A stretch of DNA of 64,000 nucleotides from Papilionanthe hookeriana x Papilionanthe teres (GCA_022702705.1 CM040421.1:74642121-74706120), one strand, 5' to 3'. Counted from the stretch's first letter, positions 21,784 through 34,740 are shown. The notes: generated by a model from the sequence alone, not told the origin. A program made the numbers and translations.

Positions 21784-21889
21784 ACCATTTGACACATATA
21801 TTTCATAAAACAGACGATGATGAAGAACTCTAATAGGAACTCTTCAATTCACTTTAGTTTGATATTCTAAGAAATAGGGTTTCAGCCTA

Positions 21890-22922
21890 TGACCATTCAC
21901 TTTGAAAATTTTCAGGGTTTTAGGATCCTTAATATCTACAACTCAATAAAGATAAACTTTCACTACAATAGATGGGCCCACCTGGACTTAAGTTTGTTTG
22001 AAAATAACCTCAATCCTGCATTATAAACCAAAAGTGGTTGTCGTGACGCAAAATTTTTAGTAAGGATCTTCCGATCATGCCATTTTTCATCTTAACTTTA
22101 TAAATCTTAGCATTTTCATAAGACTTACTTCTTATCTCTGCTAGCTCATTTAATTACAATAACATCTTTTTACCAGCATCCTTCAAGTTATTGTTAAATT
22201 TCTTAATAGCCCAATAAGTTTTATGCTCAAGTTCCACTTGTAAATGACAAGCTTTCCTACATATTAACCTAAATGGTGACACTCCTATAGGAGTTTTGTA
22301 TGCAGTCTTATAAGCCCACAAAGCAAAATCAAATTTGACTGACCAATCCATTTCTGTTGGATTAATAGATTATTCTAGAATTCTCTTGATTTCTCAATTG
22401 AAAACTTAAGCCAAACTGCTTGTTTGAGGATGATAAGCAGTAGAAATTCGATGAAAGATTCAATATTTCTTCAATATTTTTTCAATTAACGCATTTTAAA
22501 TGACTTCCTCCACCAGTTATGATAAATCTTTTCATTCCAAATCTGTAAAATATATTTATTATTAAGAATTTTGCAACACTTTGAGCATCACATCGAGGTA
22601 AAGCAACTTCTTGAATCCATTTAGACACATAGTCTATTTCTAACAATATTTTTAAATGTTCCCATGAAATCTAATCCCCAAATTTCAAATATTTTCACTT
22701 CCAAATATAATTGAGAGGCATCTCATTTCTTCTAGAAATATTGCCTGCATGTTGACACCGATCACATTTTTTAATATAAGCATTAACATCTCTAAATTAG
22801 TAGGCCAATAAAATCGAGATTTCAAAATTTTATATGTTTTTTATCAACAACAAAATGTCCCCCAAAATTAGAATCATGAATTTTTGAATAGTTTTAAAAG
22901 TCTGTTTAAAAGGCACACATCT
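21890..22922 (-). pseudogene. Integrase of element A
   Basis: The 65-codon frame 22351-22154 contains FALWAYKTAYKTPIGVSPFR, RKACHLQVELEHKTYWAIKK and LKDAGKKMLL, an almost diagnostic block of Athila-type integrases just after the catalytic core. The C-terminal region continues to about 21890 with KWHDRKI, LRLFSNKLKSRW and similar blocks. The core itself (22360-22920) is split by stops and short indels. I can follow CDRCQHAGNIS-like zinc-finger sequence near 22740-22760 but not a continuous frame. Confidence 0.8.
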
Positions 22923-23556
22923 TCAAATAATTAAATCCTTCCCCTGTTTATACAAAAATGGGTCATCCCAATAATTAGTTTTGACTTCAGTTAAAAATGT
23001 ACTCTTTTGTTGGTGTGTCAAACCATAGGGCAAAATGTTACTAATAATAAAGTTCACATTGTCTGCATACCATGGAACACGCCAGTCACTAATATTGAAT
23101 AATTTTTCATCTAGAAAATGTTCATTAATTTCTTCTTCAGAACAAAGTGATTTCTCATAATTAAGCTTAGATAGATGATCAGCAATTTGATTATCAGTAC
23201 CTTTTCTATCTACTATTTCAAAATAAAATTCTTGCAAAAGAAGAACCCATCTTATCTATCTAGGTTTTGCATATTTTATATTCATTAAATACATAATAGC
23301 TGAATGATCAAAATAAACCAGTTCCAATTAAATATGATCTGAATATTTCAAAAGCAAATACTATTGCTAATAACTCTTTTGTCAATTGTGGTATAATTTA
23401 TTTGTGCTTCATTAAGAGTTTTACTAGCATAGTAAGTTACTTTGAAAATTTTATCATATTTTTGTCCCAAAACAGCTCCAATAGCATAATCACTTGTATC
23501 ACACATTAATTCAAATGGTTTTTTCCAATCTGGTGAAACAATAAGTCGTTCAATGA
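22923..23556 (-). pseudogene. RNase H and integrase N-terminus of element A
   Basis: The frame 23237-22923 carries FEIVDRKGTDNQIADHLSKL, the C-terminal RNase H block with its final Asp, followed by the Athila linker (PWYADNVNFIIS, PYGLTHQQK) into the integrase N-terminus (YWDDPFLYKQGKDLII). Upstream, 23240-23556 is the RNase H core with several stops and frame changes. Confidence 0.8.
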
Positions 23557-24940
23557 TTAACTTTCTTTCAAAAGTTTAAAAGCTTTTTGGCAATCCATAA
23601 CCAAACTGAAAATCACATTATTCTCGAGCAATTCGCATAGGGTCTTAGCAATTTTTGAAAAATATTTAATATATCTCTTGTAGAATCCAGCATGTCCTAA
23701 AAAACTCCTAATTTCTCTCACATTTGTTAGATGAGGTAAATTAGCGATCACTTGAATTTTAGCAGGATCTACTTCCATACCTTTCTCAGAAATGTGATGT
23801 CCTAAAACAATTTCTCCTACTACCATAAATTGTCATTTTTCCCGTTTAAGAACGAAGTTTGTTTTCTCACAGCATGTAAGAACTCATATAAATGTTCTAA
23901 ACATGATTCAAATGAAGTTCCAAACACAAAATAATCATCCATAAGAACTTCAATTACTTTCTCAATTAAATCACAGAAAATAGCCATCATACATCTTTGA
24001 AATGTAGCAGGATCATTACAAAAATAAAAGGGCATTCTTCTAAAAGCAAATGTATCATAAGGGCTGGCAAACTTTGTTTTCTCTTGATCATCTGGAGTAA
24101 TTTATATTTTGTTATAACCATTATATCCATCCAGAAAATAAAAGTGTTTATGCCCAGCTAGTCTATCCAACTTTTGATCTAGAAAGGGTAATGGAAAATG
24201 ATCTTTCCTCATGGTAAGGTTTAATTTTCTATAATCAATGCATATTTGTCATCTTGTAACTTTTCTTGTTTATATAAGTTCATTATTTTCATTAACATTT
24301 CCAATTACTCCTCCTTTCTTAGGAACACAGTGAATAGGACTAACCCATGAACTATTTGAAATAGGAAAGATAATCCCAGCATCTAACCACTTTAAAATCT
24401 CTTTCTTGACAACTTCTTTCATAATGTGATTTAATCCCCTTTGAGGATCAACCCTGGGATTGTAGTTTTCTTCCATTAAGATTCTATACATGCAAATTGA
24501 AGGACCGAATCCTTTAATATCAGAAATTATCCATCCAAAGGCTTTCTTATATTTCTTAAAAATTATCAATAAACACTCTTCTTTTTTTGAAGTAAAGTTC
24601 AACGAAATTATTACCAGAAAAGTTGGGGAATCACCTAAAAAGGCATATTTTAAATTCTTAGGAAGTAACTTCAATTCAAGTTCAAGAGATTTTTCAACTG
24701 ATGGACAAAAAGATTTGTCTTTTTCTGTCATGTCCAAAACATCAAAACTTTCTTGAACAAAATTTGAATTTTCTTCAATAAAATCATTAAGTTGTTTTAA
24801 TTCCTCTTCTTGCATGTATTCCAATCCTTTCATTTCTAACTTCTCTTCATAAGTTATTTTGAAATGGCATTCACTAAGATATCTCATTACATCCATCCAG
24901 AAACATTCCTCATCTTTAACTTTTGCATGGTATTTCATTG
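23557..24940 (-). pseudogene. Reverse transcriptase of element A
   Basis: Three minus-strand frames make up the RT. 24938-24270 holds the linker and fingers (CMYRILMEENYNPRVDPQRG, KKEILKWLDAGIIFPIS, SPIHCVPKKGG). 24035-23820 holds the palm with ATFQRCMMAIF and VLMDDYFVFG, so both catalytic Asp residues of the second motif are present. 23826-23557 holds the thumb (GEIVLGHHIS, IRSFLGHAGFYKRYI). The segment between 24036 and 24270 is broken but still shows FLDGYNGY-like sequence near 24110-24140. Stops and frameshifts make it inactive. Confidence 0.88.
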
Positions 24941-25345
24941 ATTTGGAAATACAAAAGTAACCATTTAATCATTAACACGCATAGTTAATTCCCCTTTTTG
25001 CACATCTATCATTGCTCTGTTTATTGCTAGGAAAGGTCTCCCTAAAATGATAGGTATCTCTTTATCTTCCTCCATATCTAACACAATGAAATCAATAGGA
25101 AAAATAAATCTATCCACTTCCACCAAAACATCTTCTACAGCTCCATTAGGATATGTTATATAACAATCTGCTATTTACAAGGTTACAGTTGTAGAAAACA
25201 TTTCTCCTAATCCCAGTCTTTTAAATATAAATAATGGCATAAGGTTAATACTTGCTCCAAAATCACATAAAGCTTTTCCAAAAATTCTATCTCCAATTGC
25301 ATATGAAATTGTGAAGCTTCTAGGATCTTTAAACTTTCAGAAAGT
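24941..25345 (-). pseudogene. Aspartic protease of element A
   Basis: Minus-strand reading gives KALCDFGASINLMPLF near 25240-25280. Athila proteases normally have DLGAS here, so the residue after the catalytic Asp is Phe. It is followed by VEDVLVEVDRFIFPIDFIVL and IPIILGRPFLA, the flap and C-terminal blocks, and then IDVQKGELTMRVND leading into the RT linker. Stops (for example near 24965 and 25175) interrupt the frame. Confidence 0.78.
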
Positions 25346-26904
25346 TTTTTCTAAATTATAACACTGCACTTCTCACTAAGTGCAACAGTCTTATTATCTT
25401 CAAACTTTCTTTTCCTAGTAGAAATATCCTACATAAACTTTACGTAGCTTGGCATTTGTTCTAAAGATTCAACAAAAGGAATACTAATCGTAAGCTTCTT
25501 AAAGATTTTCAGAAATTTTGAAATTTATTTTCCAAATTTTATTGACAAAGTATTTGAGGAAATGAAGGTGGTTGCAGTTTTTCTAAATCAATCTTAAGTA
25601 GAGAAATAGGCCTCTCAAAATCTTCTGGAGCGTCCTCTTTAGATTTTTCAATTTCTTCTTTCTCGACTTCAATCTCTTTTTGAACTCTGCCTTCAAACTC
25701 TCTTCTACTTTTAAGTTGAACTGCCTTTACTTAGTCTTTATTCTGGTCCATAGTATTTACTTCTGTATTACTAGGAAGTGTTCATTGGGTTCTATTACTT
25801 AAGGAATTTGTAATTTGCCCCAACTGATTCTCATTATTTCTTATAGCAGCTCCTTGACTTTGTAACTGATTTCCCATTTGTAACACCAGTTCTTTTATAG
25901 ATAACTCCTTATCCTTAAATTGTGGATTATTATTAAAATCTGAAAGATGGGTAGGTATATGATTACTATTACCTTGGTTGTTCCAGTTCCTTAATGGGTT
26001 TACTTGGTTGCTTCCCCATTGCTGATTAGTACCACCCAAATTGTTATTCTAGTTAAAATTAGGATGATTTTTCCAACCTGAATTACAGTAGTTTGAATAT
26101 GGGTTATTTGAATTGTTGTATATAGCTTTTAAAGTCTCAATTGATGTTTTAAAGTCTCAATTGATTTGCTAATATGGCAAAAGCTTTCGAATCATGAATA
26201 TTGGCCACCTTTTTAGGATGTGCCCTTTTAGAAGACAACTGATAATTATTAGTTGACATTTCTTTGATTAAACCATAAGCTTCAAGAAATGGTTTAGACA
26301 TCAATGAACCACCAGCAGCAGCATCGATAATAGATCTAAGAGATTCAACTGACCCATTATAAAAAGTTTTAATAATTAACAAATCTGGCATAGCATGTTG
26401 TGGAAACTTTCTTAAGAGTTCTTTAAATCGTTCCTAAGCTTCGAAAATAGATTCCCCATTAAACTAACAAAAAGATGTAATATCATTTCTAAGCTTCGCA
26501 GTTTATGATGGTGGAAAATATTTAGCAAAGAATTTCTGTTCTAAATCACACCCAGTTCTGATAGATCCAGGTGCTAAAGAATTCAACCATATCTTAGCCT
26601 TATTCCTAAGCAAGAATGGAAAAAGCCTAAGCCTAATAGCATCATCAGAAACACCATCATCTTTAAATATAGCACACAATTATAGAAAATTGGCAAGATA
26701 TAAATTTGGACCTTCAGTTTGTGATTCCCCAAACTGATTGTTAGATACCATATGGATAATAACAGATTTAAATTTAAATGAATCAGCAGCTACAACAGGA
26801 TTTTGGATACTACCATGAAGTTCATCCACTATAGGGTTTGCATAATCACTTAAAGGTCTTAATTCATGATGAATTTTAGCATTTTGATTAATTTGATTTG
26901 TCAT
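25346..26904 (-). pseudogene. Gag of element A
   Basis: The start is MTNQINQNAKIHHELRPLSD at 26904, the same beginning as the gags of B and D. Blocks in order are DYANPIVDELHGSI, NLYLANFL (then broken by stops), MPDLLIIKTFYNGSVESLRS and AAAGGSLMSKPFLEAYGLI at 26391-26149, then an Asn/Gln-rich region (26039-25782) with NQLGQITNSLSNRTQ, and a decayed charged region toward the protease. A 20-base direct repeat near 26126-26164 disrupts the frame. No clear zinc knuckle is seen, as usual in Athila-type gags. Confidence 0.82.
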
Positions 26905-27161
26905 TTCTTAAAATTTTTGAATTTTTTCTGTATTTCTAATTTTATTATTTTTTCTAATAGTTCATTCTAATTCAGAATAGTAGGGCACAAGTCTTTCAAA
27001 TTCAGAACTTCGCATAAACAATTACAACACAACAATAAAAATAAAAATTAAAAAACACTTAAATAGTTGAGGTTTAAATAAGATTTTCTAAAACTTCTTT
27101 TTAATTTTTCTTTTAAATTCAAATCCAAAGAAAATTCAATTTAATTTTTCATTCCCCATTT

Positions 27162-29052
27162 TGATCCAGCATTTCTTTACTACCAGGTGCATATTGTTAT
27201 TATTATGCTTGTGGTAATCCAATTAAATTTATATTTTTGATATAAAATATTCTTCTTTACAACAGCACTAATAACTCGATTCTGATGTAAATAAGAATAC
27301 AACTGTGATATTTTAATTTAGGAATTCTACGCAAGTATACGTATCGTCATCAAGTAATATAGGACTTTCTGATTAAGTCCCAAAATATCGATCCCACATG
27401 GAAAATTTATGGATATTAAAATATAAAAAAGTTTTTAGAACACAAATTCTATTTAGAAAAGTCTTTGAAACATTTTTGGATATCAAATAACTTTATAAAT
27501 GTGATTATATTATGTATTTCTTAAATTGTGAAATAAAGTAAATAATTTACTAACTATAATGAGATTTTTGTAAGATTAAAGAAGTATAGATGAAAATATC
27601 TTTTCATTATCACGAATAAGTAATAAGTGAAGAAATTTTGTTGTGGAAATATTTAGAATATCTTGTGCCATATAAGAGCAATTTTGTTCTTTACCCATAC
27701 TAGAGATGCTATAAAGAACATTGGCTAGTTTAAAGTTTGAATAGTTTTGAAGACGGGCTAGGTAGGGAAGATACTAGCTCTCACTCTAAAGTTCCCTCCT
27801 TTCCCTCCACCTGAGGCCTAATTCTCGCATCAAAACCTAAAACATAAACCAAATTAGGGGCTTTTGTCTTTCACCCTAAATTCTCTAATTCTACACCCAT
27901 CAAAGTATATTTCCCAATTTTTTTACACAAGATTTTATGAATTACTTTCTCATCCAAACAATTCCATGTGATTCCTAGTTGATTGAGAAAATACCTACTA
28001 AGATTTTACATGCTCTCACAACAAATGTTAACATCTTAATTGGCCAAATCAAGAAGTAAATGAAGTGTAAGGATTAAATCAACACAACTTCCTCTAACAT
28101 TAAAGATCAATACTTCCACAACTTTCATTCAATACTTAATTACTTCTCATTTTGATGAAAAAGATAAAGAAGAATACTCAGAATCCATGGAGAAAAAAAA
28201 CAACAAATAGTTTTAAAAGTAGAAACCATGTAGAAAACACAAGAATTCTCAATTAAAACAAAATGAAGTACAAAGACAAAAACTTATCTCAAGTTCCTCT
28301 CCACTAAACTCTTAAAGTTCCTTTGATTCTCTTCCTTTCTCTTACAAGACTCCCTTGGCCAGTAGCCCAACCCAAAAGGGTTTAAGTCTCTCCACAATAA
28401 TGGATTTTTACTTAGGAATCTCTTCTCACCTTCAATTTCACTAAGAAGGAGAAAAGTTTGAAGAAGCCCTAAGTAAGTATCCTACAACTCCTTACTCTCT
28501 AAAATCTGTAAAAACACACTAATTCTAGTTTAAAACCGCCTCTCTACTCTCTCTTCACACACTTCTCTTTAAGTCCTTCTTTTATATTTTCTCAAAAGGT
28601 GCCTTGGTGTCTCTTCGAAAGGTGCCCTTATTCAATGAATCTACCCAAGAGATGCTTTTATTCATGTGAAATTTAAATGTCTTTTGGTGCCCTTGATCAC
28701 TTACCCACGTTTGCACCAAAGGATGCCTCAAACACCTATTCAAAATTTGCTAAAATTCTTGTAAACTACAAAGTAACTACCTGGTGCTTAAGCGCAAGGT
28801 TATAGCCCTTAGGCGTGGCTTTCTCTGTCTTCTTGCACTTAGGCGCCAGATCTGGGCTCTGAGGTGCCCTAGTACATGTTAACACCTTCTTCATTTTTTC
28901 TCCAAATTTATCTATTTTCACTTCTTTTAACATATTAAGTCCATTTAAGTGTACATGAAAGAAAAATATACAAATACCTTCCATTAAAGTACAATATGAT
29001 CAAAAATAGGTATAAAAATGTGAAAAAAAAATTATAAATTTTAGGTATATCA
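27162..29052 (-). repeat. 5' LTR of element A (LTR type I, 1891 bases)
   Basis: In element sense it begins TGATATACC at 29052 and ends near GGATCA at 27162. The PBS side (27150-27161) keeps only a TTCCCCA-like remnant. The sequence is closely related to the B and D LTRs along its whole length, including a GCGC-palindrome cluster (28782-28871), a TATA box (28580-28590) and a PBS-like block inside the end (about 27264-27282). The right flank changes abruptly to Tat-type LTR at 29053. Confidence 0.8.
28580..28590 (-). promoter_or_regulatory. Putative TATA box of LTR A
   Basis: In element sense the sequence is AAAATATAAAAGAAGG, about 460 bases into the LTR and downstream of the GCGC cluster. The same AATATAAAAGAA block is present in both B LTRs. 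Confidence 0.55.
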
Positions 29053-30023
29053 GTTGTCCTCTAACTTAGGTGAACATTCATTAGGTTTCCTAAGGATAGA
29101 TGGCGTGCTTTTGATAAGTAAATGAATTAAATTTAGAAATACCTATTTTTCCATTTAAAATAATTCTAAAAATAAATTACAAATCAGAAGATTGAATTTT
29201 CTCATATGATATTTTATTGACCCATGATTGGGGAAACATGAAAATTTTAAAGTCATTTGAGTTTAATGTAGAGAATTATGAAGTGATAATCCTTAAAGGG
29301 CAAATTGGTACTTATCAAATTTAAGTTCTAATTAATATATATGCTTAATTAGAGGAATAAATGGGTAATGAATGATCATAATCAACTCTTTTAGATAATT
29401 GAAACATGAGGAATTAAGAGGTAGAACCAATTCTACAATTTTCCATAATAAGGGTAAAATTAAAAATTTTGAATTATTATAATTTGGAAGTTAAATAAAT
29501 TGAATGATCCTAAACTGAGGGGTTTGATTTTGGGAGTTTATAGTTCCCTAGTTTAAAACCCCAAATCAATGGTTAAACAATGGTATGATCTTTCAATAAA
29601 GATTAAATTCACCTCCTGTAATGCTCTCAAACTTACTAGTGAACCCATGAAAAATTAAGGGCTTAGTAGTGAACTAGAGCTAATACAAATTTTTTTAATG
29701 AGGTTTAGAAAAGAAAAAAAATGTGTATTTATAAAAAATTTGAAAATGTTACTAGCCCAACTTTAATTGAATTGGCTAACTCCCTCAATAAGTCAACTTG
29801 CCCTTAAAGGCTTTCATTCAGAAAACTTATACATGAAACTTCAAGTGATAATCACGTCACTCATAGGGATAATTGAAGCATCAAGTTTCATTGAGAATTA
29901 GGTTAAAAAATACCTATTAAACCTTAACTTTAATGATGAATCAAGGATTTAGCAACAAAATAAGATTACAAGAACTCGAGACGTTCCAAAGGTTCTTAAA
30001 AGAGGTGTAGGGTTTATGCCCCG
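29053..30023 (+). repeat. T2 LTR fragment, part 1 (Tat type, plus orientation)
   Basis: This is homologous in inverse orientation to about 41800-42710 of T3. Matching anchors include AAGGGCTTAGTAGTGA (29657) with the complement near 42090, and the TCATTGAG block near 29890. It lies between the outer end of LTR A and the outer end of element B, and continues after B at 40102. No gene is present. Confidence 0.75.
30019..30023. repeat. Target site duplication of element B, left copy
   Basis: CCCCG directly precedes the LTR end TGATCCC at 30024. The right copy is CCCCA at 40102-40106. Four of five bases match, as expected for a 5-base gypsy duplication with one later mutation. Confidence 0.65.
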
Positions 30024-31836
30024 TGATCCCGCTTGCATATATTTATAGTTATGGTAATATGATTTATAAATATATGATATGATATTATATATAATTTTTT
30101 ATATAATAAAATTCATTTCCTTAGAATTGCACCAAAAATGTGATTCCAATGTAAATATGAATTTAATACTTATATTTAAATTTATGGATTCTATGCAAGT
30201 AAATGTAGGAAAAATAAAAAGACATAGATCACAAAATCTTTTTAGAAAATGACACTTAAACAGTTTCAGATGAAAGAAAACTTGAAAATTCTATTCTTTT
30301 TGGTATTTTCTGATATTATGAAATAAAGTAAACAATTAACTAACTATAACAAGATTTTTGTAAGATTAAAGAAGTATAAATGAAAATAATTTTTCCGTTA
30401 TCATGAATAAGTAATAAGTACAGGATTTATGCTATGGAAGTATGGAAGTTGTGATGTGCCAAATAGGAGCAATATTATTCTTTACCCTTACTAGAGATGC
30501 TATAAAGAATATTGGCTAGTTTAAAGTTTCAATAGTTTTGAAGACAAGTTAGGTATGGAAGATACTAGCTCTCATTCTAGAGTTCCCTCTACCTACAACT
30601 AGGGGCTAACATCCTGCATCGAAATCTAAAACAATAAACCAAATTGGGGGGTTTAGTCTTTCACTCTAAAGTCCACTAATTCTAAACCCATCAAAGTATA
30701 TTTCCCTACTTATTTATACAAAATTATATGAATTACTTTCTCATCCATACAATCTCATGTGCTTTCTACCAATATTTGATTAAGACAATACCTACAAGGA
30801 TATCACATGTTCTCAGAATAAATGTTAACATCTTAATTGGTCGAATCAAAAAGTAAATAAAGTGCAATGATTAAGTCAACACAACTTATGCCAACATTAA
30901 AAAGCAATACTTCAATAACTTTCATCCATCACTTAATTACTTTTCACTTTAAGGAAAAAGATAAAGAAAACTACTCAGAATTCTTGGAGAAAACACAACA
31001 ACAAGTAAATTTAAAAGTCAAATTCATGTAGAAAGCACAAGAAGTCTCAATTAAAGCGAATTGAGGACAAAGATAAAAACTTTTCTCAAGTTCCTCTCTA
31101 CCAAACACTTGAAGTTCATTTGTATCTCTTCCTTTCTCTTACAAGATTCCCTAAAACTGGACGCCCAACCCTAGAGGGTTAAAATCTCTCTAAAATAATG
31201 GGTTTTTACTTAGAAATCTCTACCCACCTTCCCTTTTGCTAGGAATGAGAGAAGTGTGAAAAGACTCTAAGTAATAATCCTACAAAATCTTACTATAACT
31301 ACTCTCTCTAAAAACACTAATTCAACTTTAGCCTCCTCTTGTTTTTGCCTCTTCAACTCATTTCTTTTATATTTTCTTAAAAGGTGCCTTGGTTTCTGTT
31401 CAAAATGTGTCCATATTCAACGAATCTTCATAAGATTCATCCTTTAAAGTGAAATTTGAAGATCTTTTAGAGCCCTTGATCAGTTGCCCACATTTGTACC
31501 AAACGTTGCCTCAAACAACCCTTCAAAATTCGCAAAAACTCCTTGAAATTGCAAAGTAACAACATGGCGCTTAAGCGCGGGGCCTCTGGCACTTAGGTGC
31601 AGCCTTGTCTGTCTGCTAGCACTTAAGCGCCAGATATGGGTGCTTAGGCGCCCTAGTTTAATTTAACACCTTCTTCATTTTTTCTCCAAATTTAATCATT
31701 TTTCACTCATTTTGACATATTTAGTCCATTTAATTATACATAAAAAAAACACACAAGTACCTTTCATTAAAGTGCAATATCATTAAAATTAAGAAGAAAA
31801 ATGTGTAAATAAATGATATATATTATAGGTATATCA
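30024..31836 (-). repeat. 3' LTR of element B (1813 bases)
   Basis: In element sense it starts TGATATACC (31836) just after the PPT and ends GGGATCA (30024). It is alignable end to end with 38210-40101 but clearly diverged by substitutions and indels, which points to an old insertion. The GCGC cluster is at 31565-31654, the TATA-like box at 31365-31375, and the internal PBS-like block at about 30125-30147. Confidence 0.9.
31365..31375 (-). promoter_or_regulatory. Putative TATA box of B 3' LTR
   Basis: The element-sense sequence is AAAATATAAAAGAAATGAG, at the position conserved in LTRs A and B. Being in the 3' LTR it would fire outward, if at all. Confidence 0.5.
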
Positions 31837-31850
31837 AATTCCCTCAGACT
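31837..31850 (-). promoter_or_regulatory. Polypurine tract of element B
   Basis: In element sense AAGTCTGAGGGAATT directly precedes the LTR start TGATATACC. It is shorter and less pure than that of C. Confidence 0.65.
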
Positions 31851-33200
31851 TAAAATGTTACTTGCCCTTAAATGACACTACAATTTTTCAAAACTTGTAT
31901 AAGCAATTTATGTAAATGTATTTCTTTAGGAGATTCGAAAAATTTGTTCTAGAAATGTAATATTCCAATATAGAAAAAGCTTTAGTGAATGAGGCCAATT
32001 TAAAGTTTAGAAAATTTCTAAAGTGAAAAATTATGAATATATAACCTCCTATCTAGTTCAAAAATATTTGTAGATTTTTCAAATATAGAGTGTAAGTATT
32101 CTATCTTCTTTACCTAAACATTTTTACTAAAAATAATTGTACTCACTATATTATATCCTTAAGCTTAGGAATTTCTCAAATCTTATGCTTTGAAAAGATC
32201 AGATGTGGAACTAATTTTTGATTAGGCACTAATCCTCAAGCTTCTCCTCCTTTTTTTCGGCAAGGAACTATATCTGGATAGACCTTTAATGATTTTGAAT
32301 TCCACTCTTCCTTTCCAAAAACAAAGGTCTGATATATATCTTTTACTTAAAAAAATAATATTAGTTTTGAAAATTACTTTTAATAAAAGAAATTTAAGTA
32401 TTGAAAATAAAAGTCTAATTCTTCTATATTTTTAAAAAATACAATATCTTTTACTCAAGATTGTTACAACATATTTAACATCTCTTCACTAAGAAAATTT
32501 TTAACTGGAATTTTTTCTTCATCACTATAACGTTTTAACCACTCTTACTCATTTCTATATTCAAATTTATATTACCCTAATATTACTTTACTTCATACAA
32601 ATAATCATTTTTTTAAATCAAAAATCAAATTTATTTGTATTTGAGAACAAATAAATTTCATGTTTTGAAAATTGATTTCTTTCATCCCCCCAAACTTAAA
32701 TTTTAATAAGATTAAACATTTCAACATATCATATATAAAGATAGGAATGAAAATTAAAACATTATGCTAACAGGTAGTTTCATATCTTAAGTATAAAAGT
32801 AAAAACAACAACTTAAAAATAGGAGTAAAAATGATCAAATTACATTTTGACTTTAACATATATGAGATTAAAAAAACTTCTACGAAGTGGAGGCTAACAT
32901 AAAAGCAAATCACACAAACTAACATAGTATCACAACCACAATGGATAGAAAATTTATGGTAGTAAATTGAAACTTAAACATAAATTTTAAACGAAAGTTA
33001 GCTCTATTTTAAACTTCCTAAAGCAGTAGGAATAAGTTCAACACAAATCAACAAAGTAAATTTAAAATAACAGAGTTCACAAAACTACTACCATAATTCG
33101 CTAAAACAAATGCAAGAACGTAACATTCAAAATAAATGCACACTGATAACTATAGGTTACCTCCTACAAAGTACTTGGTTTTATGTCATCAGCCCGACGT
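31851..33200 (-). other. 3' untranslated region of element B
   Basis: There is no coding frame. At the pol end, element-sense TGTAGGAGGTAACCTATAG (about 33155-33173) resembles the GGGAGGCAACCC block that follows pol in Athila elements. The PPT-proximal half corresponds to 19000-19950 of element C. There is no trace of the env-position gene. Confidence 0.6.
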
Positions 33201-34560
33201 ACCCAATGCTTATTCTGGGTGATCCAACATCGAAACAACATTCAATTTAGTTTGATCCCCTAAAAAATAGGGTTTCAGTCTGTGACCACTAACTTTGACA
33301 ATTTTTAGGGTTTTAGGATATTTGATAATACAATTCCATAGGGATAAACTTTTATCACAATAAATGGGCCCATCCACCTGGACTTACGTTTGCCTGAAAA
33401 TAACCTCAATCTTGCACTATAAAGCAAAACTCGTTGCCCTGGCTCAAAATTTTTTGTAAGAATCTTTCGATCATGCCACTTTTTCATCTTATCTTTATAA
33501 ATCGTAGCATTCCCATAAGATTCATTCCTTATTTCTTCAAGATCATTCAATTACAATAATCTCTTTTTACCAATATCTTTCAAATTATAATTAAATTCCT
33601 TAATAGCCCAATAAGCTTTATACTCAAGTTCCATTGGTAAATGACAAGCTTTCTCATATATTAATCTGAATGGTCACATTCCTATAAGAGTTTTGTATGC
33701 CATCTTATAAGCCCACCAAGAATAATCAAGCTTGACTGACCAATCCATTTTTGATGAATTCATAGATTTTTCTAAATTATTTTTGATTTCTCGATTGGAA
33801 ACTTCAGCTAAATTGCTTGTCTGAGGATGATAAGAAAAAGATATTCAATAATTGATACGATATTTCTTTAATAAGTTCTTAATTATAAAGTTTTTGAAAT
33901 GACTTCCTCCATCAGTTATGATCACTCTCGACATTCCAAATCTGTAAAATATATTTGTTTTTAAAAACTTTGCAACACTTGAGCATCACTTCGAGGTAAA
34001 GAAACAACATATATCCATATAGACACATAGTCTACCGCTAACAATATATATAAATTTCTAAAAGATGGTTTAAATAGTCCCATGAAATCTATTCCCCAAA
34101 TGTCAAATATTCCAACATTCAAAATATAATTGAGGGGCTTCTCATTTCTTCTAGAAATATTGCCTACATGTTAACAACCATCACAATTTTTAATATAAGC
34201 ATTAACATCTTTATAGATAATAAGACAATAAAATCTAGATTGTAAATTTTTGTATGTTGTTTTATCAATACCAAAATGCCCCCCAAATTCAGAATTATGA
34301 TATTTTTGAATAATTTCAAAAGTTTCTTCTAAAGGCACACATCTTTTAAAAATTAGATCCTTCCCCTGTTTATATAGAATTGGGTGGTCCCAAAATTAAG
34401 TCTTAGCTTCAGATAAAATTTTTCTCTTTTGTTGGTATTTCAGACCATAGGGTAAAGTATTACTAACAATAAAGTTCACAATATATGCATACCATGGAAC
34501 ACACCATTCATTAATATTGAATAAATTTTCATATAGAAAATGTTCTTTAATTTCTTAAGA
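33201..34560 (-). pseudogene. Integrase of element B
   Basis: The C-terminal frame 33550-33305 reads MNDLEEIRNESYGNATIYKD, KMKKWHDRKILTKNFEPGQR, VLLYSARLRLFSGKRKSRWM and then GPFIVIKVYP, the full Athila integrase C-terminus. Before it, AYKMAYKTLIGM-like and CHLPMELEYKAY-like blocks lie at 33560-33720. The zinc finger (GGHFGIDKT, CDGC) and core (WGIDFMGLFKPSF, LAVDYVSIW) are seen at about 34040-34300 but are cut by stops. The first catalytic Asp appears retained. Confidence 0.83.
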
Positions 34561-34740
34561 ACAAAGTGATTTCTCAAATTCAAGCCTAGATAGATGATCA
34601 GAATATTGATTATCAGGTCTCTTTCTATTTAATATTTTAAAATCAATTTATTGCAGAAGAAGAATCCATCTCATCAGTCTTTGATTAGCATATTTCTTTT
34701 TCAATAAATATGTAAGTCCCAAAAAAATTCCTTCTGCTAC
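34561..34740 (-). pseudogene. Remnant of RNase H in element B, with internal deletion
   Basis: Only the end of the RNase H (SDHLSRLEFEKSLC near 34560-34620) survives. The RT thumb and most of the RNase H are missing. Element A has about 540 bases between the equivalent landmarks (MVAEGI-like block to the RLMRWILLLQ-like block), while B has about 45. The deletion joint is near 34700-34730, beside ATATGTAAGTCCC. Confidence 0.65.

Larger units (their letters stand above)
21784..29052 (-). mobile_element. Element A: Athila-like Ty3/gypsy element, 5' part
   Basis: On the minus strand, in order: LTR (29052-27162), gag, protease, RT, RNase H, and integrase ending near 21890. Its 3' untranslated part and 3' LTR are absent, because element C begins or ends exactly at 21783. 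If C inserted here, the rest of A lies left of the window. The LTR is of the same type as those of B and D. The right flank (29053 onward) is Tat-type LTR sequence, so A inserted into T2. Confidence 0.8.

Noticed and set aside
15741..29052. C and A as two halves of one Athila-like element separated by an inversion
   Set aside because: Attractive because the gene content is complementary, but the LTR of C (type II) and that of A (type I) differ strongly. Two nested elements explain the data better.
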